Shown here: piece by piece, positions 6,523-7,903 of the stretch
Numbering within the stretch: position 1 is the first letter of the stretch
Layout of the letters: each line of letters starts with the position of its first letter
Made by a program: the position numbers and the translations under genes
The notes under the pieces: model-generated
What the model was told of the DNA's origin: nothing
The model's database searches: none
The model's input: the letters and a program-made list of their open reading frames with translations, nothing else
DNA from: Propionibacteriaceae bacterium
GTDB taxonomy: Bacteria > Actinomycetota > Actinomycetes > Propionibacteriales > Propionibacteriaceae
Length of the DNA: 7,903 bases
Direction: 5' to 3'
NCBI GenBank assembly: GCA_031262845.1
Contig: JAISGZ010000038.1
Span: 1 to 7,903 of the forward strand

Positions 6523-7903
6523 TCACTGCTCCGGTGGCTTCGGCTTCGGTGACGCCGACTGCCCTTTTCGTTGGCCCTTGGGTTGGTCAGTTTTGGCCGT
6601 CTCCCCACTTGACCGATTCGGTGTCGCCTGGTCGGGGGCTTTAGCCGGTTTGGGATGTTTACCGATGGCGGCTTTCGACTGCGGGTGACGGGCGCTCGTG
6701 CCACTAGTCGGCCGGTGGCCTGACCGCTGGGGTGGTTTCGGTGGGGTCTCCTGAACGCTATCGACGCTATCCGGCTGGTCTTGGCCGGCCCGGTGTCGGC
6801 GGGAGATGGCTTGGGCGATCCACGAGGTCGGGATATCCCGACCGGTGACGACGTAGTGGAGTGTCGAGTCGTCGTAGGTAACCTCGGTCAGGCCCCGGAA
6901 AGCAGTCGGCTGACCGGCGATGACCAACTCGTCATCAAGGTGGAGTTCCAAGTCGTCGTCCGGCAAAATCGTCCGTTTCTTACCCCGGACGTGAAACAGC
7001 GGCACGGCTGAAATCAGGACATCGCGGTCTTGGGGCGACCGGAACAGATCCCCAATTTTGAGCGGCCGGTCGGACAGCCAGCGACTGACCGCCGGTGTTT
7101 CACGGTCGTTGATCTTGAGCGGCCGGATGACCGGAGCCCGGGTGGTCAACCGGGCCACTAGCCGTTCGGTCATGTCGTGGGCCGAACTGTCGTTGGCGGC
7201 CATGACCGCCTGGACGAACTGCCAGTAGTGCGGGTTGACGAGGTGAACCAAGACCTGCTGGGTGATCAACCCGGGCGGGAAAAAGACCGAGTCGGGTTTG
7301 AAAGCTTCGAGCAGCAGCAGCCGTTGATGAGACATCACCCGAACCGCCAGATAGGCCTCGGGCCGAATCCGGCGGGCGTGAGCCGCCAAGGCCAAGTTGG
7401 TGGCGTCGGATTCCGATCCACAGACGATGGCGTCGATTTGGCTGAGATCGGCGTCGGCAGCTCCGTCCGGTTCGATCCGGTTGACCTGGTGGCCGACCGC
7501 GGTCAAGTCGCGCGTGATTTCATCGCCGAAATTACCGTCCGAGATGACCAGCCAGCGTCTCAGCGTGAAGGCCGGCGGTAAAGGCTGTAACTCCGTGCCG
7601 GCTTCGGCCATCAACCACATCAGCAAACGGTAGGTATTGGGCTGGTGAAGCGACATCAGCAAGAAATGACCATATTCGTCAAAAGCGTTGATGACCGCCG
7701 TGGGACTGAAATCCCGCATTGCTTCAGAGACCCGTCGGCTCACCGCCCGCGCCAAAATCGTGACGTCGGGTCTCAGTAGGCGACAGGCCATGACGATCTG
7801 TAAGTTCGTCTCTTCATCGCCGGTCAGAGCCAGGACGGCCTCGCAACTGGGATTATCGAGCCCGGCGACCCCAAGGATCGCGGGGTCTTTGGCGTCGGCC
7901 GCA
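6523..7903 (-). CDS. TrkA/RCK-type NAD-binding protein, potassium channel or transporter (3' part)
   Basis: This gene runs leftward and is open to the right edge, so its start is missing; 459 residues are visible. An ATG at 7791 is internal, because family-like sequence continues upstream: ADAKDPAILGVAGLDNP, then ALTGDEETNLQIVMACRLLRPD, then NAFDEYG, which is typical of the second half of a TrkA/RCK N-domain. A second RCK-like Rossmann unit follows (visible residues about 116-225) with VISDGNFG, in which the first glycine of GxGxxG is replaced, and an acidic residue at the end of the second strand. Next is a region like RCK_C (about 255-335, with LHLDDELVIAG), then LHYVVTG and SWIAQAI. The last 85 or so residues are rich in P, K, Q, S and T and probably disordered. 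Such proteins gate or regulate K+ channels or transporters through NAD(H) or nucleotides. Membrane helices, if any, lie outside the window. It converges on trpS with 22 bp between them. Confidence 0.8.
   Translation of the reverse strand, partial: AADAKDPAILGVAGLDNPSCEAVLALTGDEETNLQIVMACRLLRPDVTILARAVSRRVSEAMRDFSPTAVINAFDEYGHFLLMSLHQPNTYRLLMWLMAEAGTELQPLPPAFTLRRWLVISDGNFGDEITRDLTAVGHQVNRIEPDGAADADLSQIDAIVCGSESDATNLALAAHARRIRPEAYLAVRVMSHQRLLLLEAFKPDSVFFPPGLITQQVLVHLVNPHYWQFVQAVMAANDSSAHDMTERLVARLTTRAPVIRPLKINDRETPAVSRWLSDRPLKIGDLFRSPQDRDVLISAVPLFHVRGKKRTILPDDDLELHLDDELVIAGQPTAFRGLTEVTYDDSTLHYVVTGRDIPTSWIAQAISRRHRAGQDQPDSVDSVQETPPKPPQRSGHRPTSGTSARHPQSKAAIGKHPKPAKAPDQATPNRSSGETAKTDQPKGQRKGQSASPKPKPPEQ

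Noticed and set aside
1..7903. Mobile elements, CRISPR arrays, tRNA genes, defence or phage modules
   Set aside because: No transposase, integrase, terminal inverted repeats, regularly spaced repeats, tRNA-like cloverleaf or phage-like genes were seen; the frequent TGGCCGA words are explained by codon use in Leu/Ala/Asp-rich proteins.

Overview
The window is GC-rich (about 60% or a little more by eye), densely coding, and reads as chromosomal core sequence from a high-GC Gram-positive bacterium (Actinomycetota). The reasons are the SecF C-terminus with its long basic tail, a bifunctional long Rel protein closest in motifs to actinobacterial Rel, the frequent GTG starts behind strong AGGAGG-type ribosome binding sites, and the secF-rel neighbourhood. 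I cannot place it to family or genus from the sequence alone.

Layout, left to right. 1-470 (+): 3' end of secF (protein export). 471-652: intergenic, with a 6-bp inverted repeat and weak promoter-like elements. 653-3151 (+): rel, a bifunctional (p)ppGpp synthetase/hydrolase with an unusual proline-rich N-terminal extension. 3152-3301: 150-bp gap with a GC-rich hairpin. 3302-4411 (+): an unrecognised cytoplasmic TPR-repeat protein. 4443-5333 (+): a PHP-domain phosphoesterase of the TrpH/RNase AM/nucleoside 3',5'-bisphosphate phosphatase type. 5370-6500 (+): a divergent tryptophanyl-tRNA synthetase. 6523-7903 (-): 3' part of a convergent gene for a TrkA/RCK-type NAD-binding protein, probably part of a potassium channel or transporter; its start lies beyond the right edge.

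The TPR, PHP and trpS genes are separated by only 31 and 36 bp and look like one transcription unit; rel may feed into it or be separated from it by the hairpin in the 150-bp gap. rel, PHP and trpS touch a common theme: amino-acid starvation, alarmones and tRNA charging. A functional link is inference only. The classic actinobacterial order secD-secF-apt-rel lacks apt here.

I see no mobile element, CRISPR array, tRNA or rRNA gene, phage gene or defence system. I do not think this window holds a new multi-gene system. The points most worth following are the TrpRS active-site residue associated with indolmycin insensitivity, the missing apt gene, the orphan TPR protein beside rel and PHP, and a possible ECF-sigma promoter in front of rel.
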